Assembly: GCF_001618685.1 (NCBI RefSeq)
Contig: NZ_CP014342.1
Location: 248,001-312,000, forward strand
Direction: 5' to 3'
Length of the DNA stretch: 64,000 nt
From: Geobacillus subterraneus
Lineage (GTDB): Bacteria > Bacillota > Bacilli > Bacillales > Anoxybacillaceae
Shown here: piece after piece, positions 39,554 through 48,369 of the stretch
How the letters are laid out: each line of letters opens with the position of its first letter
Position numbering within the stretch: position 1 is the stretch's first letter
The notes under the pieces: model-generated
The model's database searches: none
Seen by the model: the letters and a program-made list of their open reading frames with translations, nothing else
Told to the model about the DNA's origin: nothing
Made by a program: the position numbers and the translations under genes

Positions 39554-40936
39554 TTGAAGCAAACTATCTACATTTATCATACGAACGACGTGCATAGCCA
39601 TTTTGAACATTGGCCGCAAATCGCCCGCTTTTTGTCGGAACGGAGACGGGAACATCGCGCCCGCAACGAGGCGATGCTGTTGTTTGACGTCGGCGATTTT
39701 CTCGATCGCGTGCACCCGATTACCGAGGCGACGCGCGGAAAAGCGAATGTGGATTTGTTGAATGATCTCGGCTATGATGCGGTGACGATCGGCAACAATG
39801 AAGGAATCACGCTTGATTACGACGAGCTTGATACGCTGTACGAGCGGGCTCGGTTTCCGGTTGTGGTCGCCAATTTGTTCCGCCGCAACGGCGAGCGGCC
39901 GCATTGGGCGCTTCCGTATGTCGTTATCCCGGCGACAGAGACGTTCCGCATCGGCGTAGTCGGTGCCACCGCCCCCTTTTCCCATTTTTACGAGTTGCTT
40001 GGCTGGAAAATTGCCCCACCGTTTGATTTGTTGGCCGCAGCGGTGGAGGAAGTGAAACGAAAAGCTGATTGCGTCGTCGTCTTATCCCATCTTGGGGTGA
40101 ATGAAGATGAAAAAATCGCTGCGACGATTCCGGGCGTGGATATTGTGTTGGGCGCTCATACCCACCATGTGTTTCCAGAAGGCAAGGAAGTAAACGGTGC
40201 GCTTCTTTGCGCGGCTGGGAAATACGGACAATATGTCGGCGTCGTTAAGCTGGAAGTGGAAGGGCGACGTCTTGGGCGGGCGTCTGCGAAGGTGGTGGAT
40301 GCTGGTGTGATGCCGTTTTCCGAAGAAGTGGCGTGCCGCCTTCGCTCCCTTGAACAGAAAAGTTTGGCGCGGCTTGAAGCGGAACAAGTCGCTGTGCTCC
40401 ATGATGACTTGCCGCTTGACTGGTTCGCTCCGTCGCCGCTTGCCCGTTTGCTTGCGTCTGCGCTGCGCGAATGGTGCCAGGCCGACATCGGCATGGTCAA
40501 CGCCGGCGTGTTGCTTGAACCGCTGTCAAAAGGACCGGTGACGAAAAAAGATGTGCATCGCATTTGCCCGCATCCGCTCAACCCGTGCAAGGTGAAGCTG
40601 CGCGGCGCGGAGCTCAAAGAGATTATCCTTGAGGCCAATACGGAACGGATGAAGCATTTGCGGTTTAAAGGGTTCGGCTTCCGCGGCGAAGTGATGGGGG
40701 AAATGGTGTACGACGGCGTCGAGATCGAAACGGAGCTGGAAGAAGACGGCGCCTGGCATATCCGCGCCATTCGAATCAACGGCGAGCCGCTCGAGCCGGA
40801 GCGCACCTATGACGTGGCGACGACCGACATGTTTGCCATTGGTCATTTTTACCCGCAAATTCAGCGGGCGGCGGAGAAAACGTACTATATGCCGGAGTTT
40901 TTGCGCGATCTTCTCGCCTGGAAATTGGCCCAATAG
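39554..40936 (+). CDS. yunD: 5'-nucleotidase-type metallophosphoesterase YunD
   Basis: 460 residues. Metal ligands of the calcineurin-like domain: YIYHTNDVHSHF (2-13), LFDVGDFLDR, TIGNNEG, LSHLGVNEDE and DIVLGAHTHHVFP. The 5'-nucleotidase C-terminal domain covers about 280-430. No signal peptide, so it should act in the cytosol. The TTG at 39554 is chosen since GGAAGGAGGGG is well placed; ATG 39515 or 39533 would overlap yunE. Confidence 0.88.
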   Translation: MKQTIYIYHTNDVHSHFEHWPQIARFLSERRREHRARNEAMLLFDVGDFLDRVHPITEATRGKANVDLLNDLGYDAVTIGNNEGITLDYDELDTLYERARFPVVVANLFRRNGERPHWALPYVVIPATETFRIGVVGATAPFSHFYELLGWKIAPPFDLLAAAVEEVKRKADCVVVLSHLGVNEDEKIAATIPGVDIVLGAHTHHVFPEGKEVNGALLCAAGKYGQYVGVVKLEVEGRRLGRASAKVVDAGVMPFSEEVACRLRSLEQKSLARLEAEQVAVLHDDLPLDWFAPSPLARLLASALREWCQADIGMVNAGVLLEPLSKGPVTKKDVHRICPHPLNPCKVKLRGAELKEIILEANTERMKHLRFKGFGFRGEVMGEMVYDGVEIETELEEDGAWHIRAIRINGEPLEPERTYDVATTDMFAIGHFYPQIQRAAEKTYYMPEFLRDLLAWKLAQ

Positions 40937-40997
40937 GCAGGCACTTCTTTTTCCATGCTTCATACATTGGAGTATGGAAAGGAGAGTGACTGCGGCG

Positions 40998-41300
40998 ATG
41001 GTGGAAGTGACGCCGATCATCATTGACGGGTATCCGTTGATTGCCGTATCTGTGAAGCTGCCAAAGACGAATTTGCTGGCGGTGGCGAGCGACAAAGGAT
41101 ATATTATGTGCGGGGCGCTCGATGTCGCCTTATTGAACGAAAAGCTGCGCGACCGCGGCATCATCGCCGGCCGGGCGGTCGGGGTGCGCACGATCGAACA
41201 GCTGCTTGAAGCACCGCTCGAGTCGGTGACAATCGCCGCCCGAGAGCTTGGCATTGAACCGGGAATGAAAGGGAAAGACGCGCTGTTGAAAATGCGGTGA
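40998..41300 (+). CDS. yunC: YunC family protein (DUF1805)
   Basis: 100 residues: VEVTPIIIDGYPLIAVSVKL, LAVASDKGYIMCGALDVALL with one conserved Cys, then GIIAGRAVGVRTIEQLL. Compact alpha/beta protein of unknown function. GGAAAGGAGAG precedes the ATG. A hairpin that also covers the yunB ribosome site begins right at its stop codon. Confidence 0.8.
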   Translation: MVEVTPIIIDGYPLIAVSVKLPKTNLLAVASDKGYIMCGALDVALLNEKLRDRGIIAGRAVGVRTIEQLLEAPLESVTIAARELGIEPGMKGKDALLKMR

Positions 41301-41302
41301 AA

Positions 41303-41348
41303 AAATCCCTCCTTGCAAGCATACATATAGCTTGTAAAGGAGGGATTT
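41303..41348 (+). promoter_or_regulatory. Hairpin covering the yunB ribosome site
   Basis: AAATCCCTCCTT plus CAAGC (41303-41320) pairs with GCTTG plus AAGGAGGGATTT (41330-41348), about 17 bp with a small internal loop, followed by GTATTTT. The yunB ribosome site AAAGGAGGG is entirely in the 3' arm. It may terminate yunC transcripts and keep read-through yunB mRNA silent. Confidence 0.6.
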
Positions 41349-41353
41349 GTATT

Positions 41354-42100
41354 TTGGTGCGCCCCCGGTTGCTGCGAAGAGGCCCGCTCCCGTTCCGCTA
41401 CGTGTTTTTATTGACGTTCGTTTTTTTTATGTTTTCAACGGCGGCAAGCCTTTGGATTGTGAATAAAGGCATGAAGCCCGTGCTGCTGGAAATAGCTGAA
41501 ACGGAAACGAAGCGGATCGCCAATTTAGTGATCAACAATGCGTTGGAACAACAGTTCAGCAAAGAAAATCCTGAATTCCAGAAAATTGTCACCCTTCAAC
41601 AAGATCAGAACGGCAAAGTCGTGTCTGTCGATTTCAACACAGAAATCATCAACCGCATTTTAGAAGAAACAGACGATCATGTGATGGAAAGCTTGAAGGC
41701 GGCGACAGAGGGGCGGATTGAACGCATGGTGCTCCCTGAAGTCGAATCCGGTCAAGGGAACAGCCGCGGCATCATTTACTACATCCCGCTCGGGCAAGTG
41801 ACGAACAACGCACTGTTAGCCAACCTCGGCCCGCGCATTCCGGTCCAGTTTCAAATCGTCGGCAACGTCGATTCCGAAGTGACGAAACAAATTCATGCGT
41901 ATGACATCAACAATTTTTTTATTGAAGTGGATATTCATGTTGCTGTCGATATTCAAGTGATCATCCCGTTTGCTTCAAAAATTTCCACTGTGACAAGCGA
42001 CATTCCGCTTGTTATGCGCTTCATTCCAGGAGAAGTGCCGCAATTTTATAACAAAGGAAGCGGTCCTGTTGGCCCTTCACTTCAGCTGCCAACACGCTAG
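41354..42100 (+). CDS. yunB: Sporulation protein YunB
   Basis: 248 residues with one N-terminal membrane anchor (FRYVFLLTFVFFMFSTAASL, about 15-34) and an extracytoplasmic domain rich in beta structure. In B. subtilis yunB is a sigma-E gene needed for normal spores. Start is TTG 41354 or GTG 41357; AAAGGAGGG is 10-13 bases upstream. The hairpin over the ribosome site suggests translation only from a transcript starting inside or after it. Confidence 0.82.
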   Translation: MVRPRLLRRGPLPFRYVFLLTFVFFMFSTAASLWIVNKGMKPVLLEIAETETKRIANLVINNALEQQFSKENPEFQKIVTLQQDQNGKVVSVDFNTEIINRILEETDDHVMESLKAATEGRIERMVLPEVESGQGNSRGIIYYIPLGQVTNNALLANLGPRIPVQFQIVGNVDSEVTKQIHAYDINNFFIEVDIHVAVDIQVIIPFASKISTVTSDIPLVMRFIPGEVPQFYNKGSGPVGPSLQLPTR

Positions 42101-42472
42101 AGAGGGAAATGGTTTTGGTAGAAGCATGGAAACATTATACAAAGAAAGCGTTCCCTTTATCAATGGTTATTCAGCTGTTTCGCCAGCATTTGTTCAGAGC
42201 GGAACAGCTTTTTCATTTTCAAAAAGAAAACCGCTAGACGAACAGGATGGAATTTTGTAATATTATATTAAATTGAAAATAGTTTTATTATTTATGTAAT
42301 TGCTAGAGGGGATGTGGGAGCAGAGGACAAAAGGAATGGGGAGAAAGAAGGGTCGGTTTCCAATCCGGCTGCTCCTTCACGACCACAAGTGCGCATGCAG
42401 AGGGTTTTTCGCCGATACCGTTAAACTGCGCACTCCGATGACAGAACATTATGAACAATGGGGGGAAAACGA
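42101..42472. other. Gap before the liv operon
   Basis: 372 bases without a convincing gene; a 44-codon frame at 42126-42260 lacks a ribosome site. It contains the promoter at 42273-42300 and a leader of about 165 bases with GGAGCAG/CTGCTCC pairing (about 42315-42375). No T-box or known riboswitch core recognised. Confidence 0.4.
42273..42300 (+). promoter_or_regulatory. Candidate sigma-A promoter of the liv operon
   Basis: TTGAAA (42273-42278), 16 bases, TGTAAT (42295-42300), in an AT-rich stretch. Confidence 0.5.
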
Positions 42473-43657
42473 GTGAAAAAGAAAAAAGTAGCAGGTGTCT
42501 TTTTCTCGCTCATGCTGACAGCGGGCCTTATGGCCGGCTGCGGCGGCAACCAACAAGGCGGCTCCTCGGGCGGCGGTGGAGGGGGCGGCGATGTCATTAA
42601 AATCGGCGCCAACCTTGAGCTCTCCGGCGGGGTCGCTTCGTATGGACAGTCGATCGCCGAAGGAGTAGAGCTGGCGTTTGAGGAAATCAACAAAGAAGGA
42701 ATCAACGGCAAAAAGTTGGAGCTTGTCAAAGTAGACAACAAATCGGAAGCGGCCGAAGCGACAAACGGCGCCATCAAGCTGATCAGTCAAGATAAAGTCG
42801 CTGCCATTATCGGGTCGGCGACGAGCACGAACACGCTCGCTCAAGTGCAAATTGCCAATGACAATAAAGTTCCGATTATTACACCGTCTGGGACGAGCGA
42901 AACGGTGACCGTCAAAGATGGCAAAGTGAACGAGTTCGTCTTCCGGACGTGCTTTATCGACCCGTTCCAAGGAACGGTGGCGGCAAAATTCGCATTGGAT
43001 GACTTGAAAGTGAAAAGTGCGGCGATTTTGATCGACAGCGCGAGCGATTACTCGAAAGGGCTGGCGGCGTCATTTAAAGAAACATTTACAGCCGGCGGCG
43101 GCCAAATTGTTGCCGAAGAAGCGTATGTGGCGAAAGACACCGACTTCCGCGCCACGCTGACGAGCATTAAATCGGCCAATCCGGAATTTTTATTCTTGCC
43201 GGGCTACTATGAAGAAGTCGGTTTGATCGTCAAACAAGCGCGCGAGCTTGGGTTGAACGTCCCGATCATGGGCGGCGACGGCTGGGATTCGCCAAAACTG
43301 ATTGAGCTTGCCGGCAAAGACGCGTTGAACAATACGTACATTACGAACCATTATTCGTCGGGCGACCCGGACCCGAAAATTCAAGAATTTGTCAAAGCGT
43401 TCCAAGCGAAATACAATAAAGCGCCGGACGCCTTTAACGCCCTTGGCTACGATACGGTATACTTCTTGGCGGATGCCATCAAACGGGCTGGCAGCGCCGA
43501 TCCGGTGAAAATTAAAGACGCGCTGGCGCAAACGAAAGATTTGCAGCTTGTCACGGGAACATTTACGGTCGATCAAAACCACAATCCTGTCAAATCGGCC
43601 ATTATTTTGGAATACAAAGACGGGCAGCAGCAATTTAAAACAAAAGTGAATCCGTAA
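42473..43657 (+). CDS. Branched-chain amino acid ABC transporter substrate-binding lipoprotein
   Basis: 394 residues. Signal peptide VKKKKVAGVFFSLMLTAGLM ends at a lipobox AGC; a Gly/Ser linker with seven Gly in a row follows. The Leu/Ile/Val-binding fold (type I periplasmic binding protein) has IGANLELSGGVASYGQSIAEG and VAAIIGSATSTNTLAQVQIA. GTG 42473 follows GGGGGG. First gene of a five-gene liv operon; specificity could also be for related amino acids or amides. Confidence 0.92.
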   Translation: MKKKKVAGVFFSLMLTAGLMAGCGGNQQGGSSGGGGGGGDVIKIGANLELSGGVASYGQSIAEGVELAFEEINKEGINGKKLELVKVDNKSEAAEATNGAIKLISQDKVAAIIGSATSTNTLAQVQIANDNKVPIITPSGTSETVTVKDGKVNEFVFRTCFIDPFQGTVAAKFALDDLKVKSAAILIDSASDYSKGLAASFKETFTAGGGQIVAEEAYVAKDTDFRATLTSIKSANPEFLFLPGYYEEVGLIVKQARELGLNVPIMGGDGWDSPKLIELAGKDALNNTYITNHYSSGDPDPKIQEFVKAFQAKYNKAPDAFNALGYDTVYFLADAIKRAGSADPVKIKDALAQTKDLQLVTGTFTVDQNHNPVKSAIILEYKDGQQQFKTKVNP

Positions 43658-43762
43658 TAAAAGGCTGGATGGATGCGTGGACAGGGGAGGCCCCTAAGGG
43701 GCGCCCTCCCATCCGGCATTTCTTTTGGCCAACGACGAGTTTTCGTTAAGGAGCGTGCAATC

Positions 43763-44641
43763 ATGGAACTCATTCAACAGCTGGTCAACGGCATTTCGCT
43801 AGGCAGCATTTATGCGCTCATCGCGCTTGGCTATACGATGGTGTATGGCATCGTCCGGCTCATTAACTTCGCCCATGGCGACGTCTTTATGATTGGTTCA
43901 TTCGTCGGTTTTTACGCTGTGACGATGCTCGGCGTCGGTTTTTTCCCAGCGCTGTTGTTGGCGATGGCCGCCTGCGCCGTGCTCGGGGTAGTCATTGAGC
44001 GGATTGCGTACAAGCCGCTGCGCAACGCGACGCGCATTGCTGTGCTCATTACGGCCATCGGTGTCTCGCTTTTGATCGAGTACGTGATGATTTATTTGCG
44101 CGGGGCACAGCCGGAAGCGTATCCGGGTACGCTGCTTCCAAAGCAGAATTTGGAGCTGTTTGGCGTCGTCATTAGCAGCCAGTCGCTATTCATCCTCGGC
44201 ACGTCCCTCGTCTTAATGATCCTTCTTCAATTCATCGTTCACCGAACGAAAATCGGGAAAGCGATGCGCGCCGTCTCGCATGATGCGGAAGCGGCTCGAT
44301 TGATGGGGATTAACGTCGACAATACGATTTCGGCCACGTTTGCCATCGGCTCGGCGCTCGCCGGGGCAGCCGGCGTCATTTTTGGCATTTATTATACGAA
44401 GATCGACCCGCTGATGGGCATTCTCCCAGGCTTGAAGGCGTTTGTCGCCGCCGTGTTGGGAGGGATCGGCATCATTCCGGGCGCGATGGTAGGAGGGCTT
44501 TTGCTTGGCGTTATCGAATCGCTCGTCAGCGGGCTTGGCTATTCGCTTTGGCGTGACGGGGTGGCGTTCATCATTTTAATTCTCATCCTCATTTTCCGGC
44601 CGGCCGGATTGTTTGGGAAAAATGTACGAGAAAAAGTGTAA
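43763..44641 (+). CDS. livH: Branched-chain amino acid ABC permease, LivH type
   Basis: 292 residues, eight or so helices: QQLVNGISLGSIYALIALGY at the N terminus, RLINFAHGDVFMIGSFVGF, and the coupling loop AMRAVSHDAEAARLMGINVD. TTAAGGAGCG precedes ATG 43763. Pairs with the LivM-type gene 16 bases downstream. Confidence 0.93.
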   Translation: MELIQQLVNGISLGSIYALIALGYTMVYGIVRLINFAHGDVFMIGSFVGFYAVTMLGVGFFPALLLAMAACAVLGVVIERIAYKPLRNATRIAVLITAIGVSLLIEYVMIYLRGAQPEAYPGTLLPKQNLELFGVVISSQSLFILGTSLVLMILLQFIVHRTKIGKAMRAVSHDAEAARLMGINVDNTISATFAIGSALAGAAGVIFGIYYTKIDPLMGILPGLKAFVAAVLGGIGIIPGAMVGGLLLGVIESLVSGLGYSLWRDGVAFIILILILIFRPAGLFGKNVREKV

Positions 44642-44656
44642 AGGATGGTATGGAAC

Positions 44657-45631
44657 ATGGCAACTTGGAAGCGGACACGTGGGTTTTGGGTTTCCATCAT
44701 ATTGGCGTTCGCCTTTTTCGCCGTTGTCCAGTGGCTGATTACAAGCGGAACGTTAAACATCTTTTATGTGAACACCCTCTTTTTTATGGCGATTAACGTG
44801 ATTTTGGCGGCCAGTCTCCATTTAATTATCGGAATTACTGGACAATTTTCGATTGGTCATGCCGGCTTTTTCGCTGTCGGTGCTTACGCCTCCGCGATTA
44901 TGACGATGAAGCTGCAGCTGCCGTTTGCCGTCGGGGTAGTGGCAGCCGGGGTGGCGGCGATGCTCGCTGGTCTTATCATCGGTGTGCCAAGCTTGCGCTT
45001 AAAAGGCGATTATTTGGCCATCGCGACGCTCGGGTTTGGCGAAATTGTCCGCATCGTTTTGTTGAACATCGACTATGTGGGCGGAGCGAGCGGCATGACA
45101 GTGACCCATATGACGACATGGCCGTGGGTGTTCGCGTGCTTGTTGATCACGATCATGGTCATCGCCAACTTCACGAATTCGACGCATGGGCGGGCGTGCA
45201 TCTCAATCCGTGAGGATGAAATCGCTGCCGATGCGATGGGGATCAACACGACGTATTACAAAGTCGCAGCGTTTGCGATCGGTTCGTTTTTCGCCGGCAT
45301 TGCCGGGGCTTTGTACGCCCATCACTTTTACATTATTCAGCCATCGAACTTTGGCTTCCTGAAATCGTTCGACATTTTGATTTTCGTCGTCCTCGGTGGG
45401 CTCGGCAGCCTATCCGGCGCGGTGGTGGCCGCGGTGTTGCTGACGATCGTTTCGACGTTCTTGCAAAACTATCCGGAAACGCGGATGATCATTTACAGCA
45501 TCGTCTTGATTTTGGTGATGCTGTACCGTCCAACCGGGTTGATGGGGACGAAAGAACTATCTTCGCTCTTCAAATGGCGGAAGGCAGCGCAGGGAGGAAT
45601 GAATCATGGCGGCAAGAACACCGTTGCTTAA
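44657..45631 (+). CDS. livM: Branched-chain amino acid ABC permease, LivM type
   Basis: 324 residues, ten or so helices. HLIIGITGQFSIGHAGFFAV, GVPSLRLKGDYLAIATLGFG and ISIREDEIAADAMGINTTYYK are family motifs. ATG 44657 follows AAAGGATGG; ATG 44645 is inside that site. It overlaps livG by 26 bases. Confidence 0.93.
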   Translation: MATWKRTRGFWVSIILAFAFFAVVQWLITSGTLNIFYVNTLFFMAINVILAASLHLIIGITGQFSIGHAGFFAVGAYASAIMTMKLQLPFAVGVVAAGVAAMLAGLIIGVPSLRLKGDYLAIATLGFGEIVRIVLLNIDYVGGASGMTVTHMTTWPWVFACLLITIMVIANFTNSTHGRACISIREDEIAADAMGINTTYYKVAAFAIGSFFAGIAGALYAHHFYIIQPSNFGFLKSFDILIFVVLGGLGSLSGAVVAAVLLTIVSTFLQNYPETRMIIYSIVLILVMLYRPTGLMGTKELSSLFKWRKAAQGGMNHGGKNTVA

Positions 45632-46385
45632 AGCGGAAGGGGTCGGCATCCAGTTTGGCGGGCTCAAGGCGCTCTCCGGTGTGACGATGGAGCTATATCA
45701 AGGGGAGCTTGTCGGGCTCATCGGCCCGAACGGCGCGGGGAAAACGACGCTGTTTAACTTGTTGACGGGCGTGTATGTGCCGACTGACGGGCGGATTATG
45801 CTTGACGGCGAGACGTTGAACGGACTGCCGCCGTATAAAATTACGCGCAAAGGGATCAGCCGGACGTTTCAAAACATTCGCCTGTTTGGCGAGCTGTCGG
45901 TGCTCGACAACGTGAAAGTCGCCTACCATGCGCACGCCCGCCATTCGATCGCGAGCTCCATTCTCCGCCTCCCGTCCCATTTCCGCGGGGAAAAGGAAAT
46001 GGAAGAAAAGGCGATCGAGTTTTTAAAAATTTTCCAGCTTGACGGCATCATGCACGAGAAAGCGAAAAACTTGCCGTACGGCCAGCAGCGCCGGCTTGAG
46101 ATCGCCCGGGCGCTGGCGGCGCAGCCAAAAGTGCTTTTGCTTGACGAGCCGGCCGCCGGCATGAACCCGCAAGAAACGAAAGAATTGATGAACTTGATCG
46201 CGTTTATCCGCGAACGGTTTGCGTTGACGATTTTGTTGATCGAACACGATATGTCGCTTGTGATGGGCATATGCGAGCGCATTTACGTGTTGGACCACGG
46301 CCAATTGATCGCCCACGGCACGCCGGAACAAGTGCGCAGCAACCCGAAAGTGATCGAGGCTTACCTTGGCGAGGAGGTGTCGTGA
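45606..46385 (+). CDS. livG: Branched-chain amino acid ABC ATPase, LivG type
   Basis: 259 residues. Walker A GPNGAGKTT, LPYGQQRRLEIARAL signature and Walker B VLLLDEPAAGMN, with the LivG-type insertion GISRTFQNIRLFGELSVLDNV. Energises transport with LivF. Starts within livM after GGGAGGAATG. Confidence 0.94.
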   Translation: MAARTPLLKAEGVGIQFGGLKALSGVTMELYQGELVGLIGPNGAGKTTLFNLLTGVYVPTDGRIMLDGETLNGLPPYKITRKGISRTFQNIRLFGELSVLDNVKVAYHAHARHSIASSILRLPSHFRGEKEMEEKAIEFLKIFQLDGIMHEKAKNLPYGQQRRLEIARALAAQPKVLLLDEPAAGMNPQETKELMNLIAFIRERFALTILLIEHDMSLVMGICERIYVLDHGQLIAHGTPEQVRSNPKVIEAYLGEEVS

Positions 46386-46386
46386 C

Positions 46387-47094
46387 GTGTTGAAAGTGGA
46401 GGCAATCGATGTGTTTTACGGCAACATTCATGCCTTAAAAGGCGTATCGCTTGAGGTGAACAAAGGCGAGATCGTCACGCTGATCGGCGCAAACGGCGCC
46501 GGCAAAACGACGCTGCTAAAAACGATCTCCGGCTTGTTGAAGCCGAAAAGCGGCGACATCGTCTACGAAGGGGCTTCGATCGCCGGCAAGGCGGCGCAAA
46601 CGATCGTCAAGCACGGCATTTCCCACGTGCCGGAAGGGCGGCGCGTGTTTGCCAATATGACGGTCGAGGAAAACTTGGAGCTTGGCGCGTTTTTGCGCAA
46701 AGACAAAGACGGCATTCAACAAGACTTTGCCAAAGTCTTTCAGCTGTTCCCGCGCCTCGAGGAGCGGCGCAAGCAGCTGGCCGGCACGCTTTCGGGCGGC
46801 GAGCAGCAAATGCTGGCGATCGGCCGCGCGCTCATGGCGCGCCCGAAGCTTTTGCTTTTGGACGAGCCGTCGATGGGGCTCGCCCCGCTGCTCGTGAAAA
46901 CGATTTTCCGCATTATCGAAGAAATTAATGAATCGGGAACGACGATTTTGCTTGTCGAGCAAAACGCCCATATGGCGCTCTCGATCGCGGATCGCGCCTA
47001 TGTCATCGAATCGGGGCGCGTCGTCCTGTCGGGGGCGGCGAGCGAGCTGCAGGCGAGCGAGCAAGTGAAACAAGCCTATTTAGGCGGACATTGA
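46387..47094 (+). CDS. livF: Branched-chain amino acid ABC ATPase, LivF type
   Basis: 235 residues. Walker A GANGAGKTT, LSGGEQQMLAIGRAL and LLLDEPSMGLAPLLV. GTG 46387 follows GAGGAGGTG that lies in the livG end. Last gene of the operon; a terminator follows. Confidence 0.94.
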   Translation: MLKVEAIDVFYGNIHALKGVSLEVNKGEIVTLIGANGAGKTTLLKTISGLLKPKSGDIVYEGASIAGKAAQTIVKHGISHVPEGRRVFANMTVEENLELGAFLRKDKDGIQQDFAKVFQLFPRLEERRKQLAGTLSGGEQQMLAIGRALMARPKLLLLDEPSMGLAPLLVKTIFRIIEEINESGTTILLVEQNAHMALSIADRAYVIESGRVVLSGAASELQASEQVKQAYLGGH

Positions 47095-47118
47095 CCGCTA
47101 ATGGCGGTCAGACGAGGA

Positions 47119-47151
47119 GGGTGTCTCTCATGCGGCGAGACACCCTTTTTT
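47119..47151 (+). terminator. Terminator of the liv operon
   Basis: GGGTGTCTC (47119-47127) pairs with GAGACACCC (47137-47145), then six T residues. It is a variant of the GGGTGTCCC hairpin seen at 2796, 26135 and 63571. Confidence 0.85.
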
Positions 47152-47216
47152 CTTCATATCGTTTGCCGCAATAGAAAGCGGTCTTTCCACGCAGCCTTTT
47201 GGCACGGCGGATGCCG

Positions 47217-48209
47217 TCAGCGGCGCTTTTGCCGCTGCCGCTCGGCCCGCTCCCACGCTTTCAAGTGCGGATACGGGTCAAACGCCCACTCCGTATAGCC
47301 GTTGTCTTTGTACATGCCGTAATGGAGGTGGGGCGGGAACTTTCCAGCGGTGCCCGGCGGCCCGTAGCCGGAGCTGCCGACCGAGCCGATGATCGTGCCC
47401 GGCTCGACGATTTGCCCTTCGCGAAGCCCGGCGGCAAAGCCGTTCAAATGGGCAAAATAATGGTACGTGTTGTTGATGTCGCGGATGCCGACGCGCCAGC
47501 CGCCGTATTTATTCCATCCTTTCAGTTCGACAATGCCATAGCACGTCGAGCGGACCGGCACGCCGTAGCCGGCGAAAATGTCGGTTCCTTCATGAATGCG
47601 GCGCCCGCCCCAGCCGCGCGCATCGCCCCACGTGTCGCGGTAGCTGTAATTCGCCCGCAACGGGAGCGGAAAGACATGGTCATCCAGTTTCAATGTCTTG
47701 TATTTTTTGTAAATCTTCACTTTTCCTAAAATCAAATCCACCGTTTTGGAGCGCTGGTAATAGTTCCAAAACGCGATTTTAATATGGCGATGATCGATGC
47801 CGTATGTCTGCAAATAGCGCGCCATGGCCATGATGACGTCGTCGTCGTCATCCGACCGCGCCTTGCCGTCCCCGTCTCCGTCCACACCGAGCCCGCCAAA
47901 CTGGGAAATCGTAAACGGGTTCGTATCGTGCGGATTTTTGTTCAGCGGTCCGGCCCATACGTCCGGTTTCATATAAATGCCGAGAACGCCGGTTGGTTTT
48001 GGCAAGTCGCGGCGCGCTTGCCGGATGTTCCGTTCATACTGGTCGATGGCGGCAAAGTAATACCATGGAATGAGCGAAACCGCCTCCGCTTTTTTATACA
48101 GCTCCATGCGCTGTTCGTATACTGCGTCGTCGTTTTCCGCCGCGGAAGCCGCGCTGGCCGCTATGAACAACACCGTCGCCACCCATAGGGCGACAAACCA
48201 TCGGTGCAC
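47217..48209 (-). CDS. lytH: Sporulation peptidoglycan L-Ala-D-Glu endopeptidase LytH (YunA)
   Basis: 330 residues. Signal peptide (VHRWFVALWVATVLFIAASA) and a C-terminal M23 (LytM) zinc peptidase domain: GRRIHEGTDIFAGYGVPV supplies the first His/Asp ligands and PPHLHYGMY the HxH. In B. subtilis LytH trims cortex stem peptides in the mother cell under sigma-K. GTG at complement 48207-48209 is chosen because AAAAGGGGGG precedes it. Confidence 0.9.
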   Translation of the reverse strand: MHRWFVALWVATVLFIAASAASAAENDDAVYEQRMELYKKAEAVSLIPWYYFAAIDQYERNIRQARRDLPKPTGVLGIYMKPDVWAGPLNKNPHDTNPFTISQFGGLGVDGDGDGKARSDDDDDVIMAMARYLQTYGIDHRHIKIAFWNYYQRSKTVDLILGKVKIYKKYKTLKLDDHVFPLPLRANYSYRDTWGDARGWGGRRIHEGTDIFAGYGVPVRSTCYGIVELKGWNKYGGWRVGIRDINNTYHYFAHLNGFAAGLREGQIVEPGTIIGSVGSSGYGPPGTAGKFPPHLHYGMYKDNGYTEWAFDPYPHLKAWERAERQRQKRR

Positions 48210-48302
48210 GTGGAATCCCCCCTTTTCGCCCATTTCATATGTTTAGTTTGGGGAGAAACAGGCGATTCATAAATGTTAAAAAGAGGAAAGCGGCTTATTT
48301 TT

Positions 48303-48332
48303 TTGTGTTTTTTCGCGTTTTTCATTTATAAT
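48303..48332 (+). promoter_or_regulatory. Candidate sigma-A promoter of lipA
   Basis: TTGTGT (48303-48308), 18 bases, TATAAT (48327-48332), 38 bases before the lipA start. Confidence 0.6.
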
Positions 48333-48369
48333 GAAAATGGAACAATCCTCGACAAGTGGAGTGAGAACG

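Noticed and set aside
42126-42260. 44-codon frame METLYKESVPF... before the liv operon
   Set aside because: No ribosome site, no promoter of its own and ends in an AT-rich promoter region; likely chance.
42301-42472. Possible T-box or other riboswitch in the liv leader
   Set aside because: The T-box core and other known aptamer cores are not visible; only a simple hairpin is seen.
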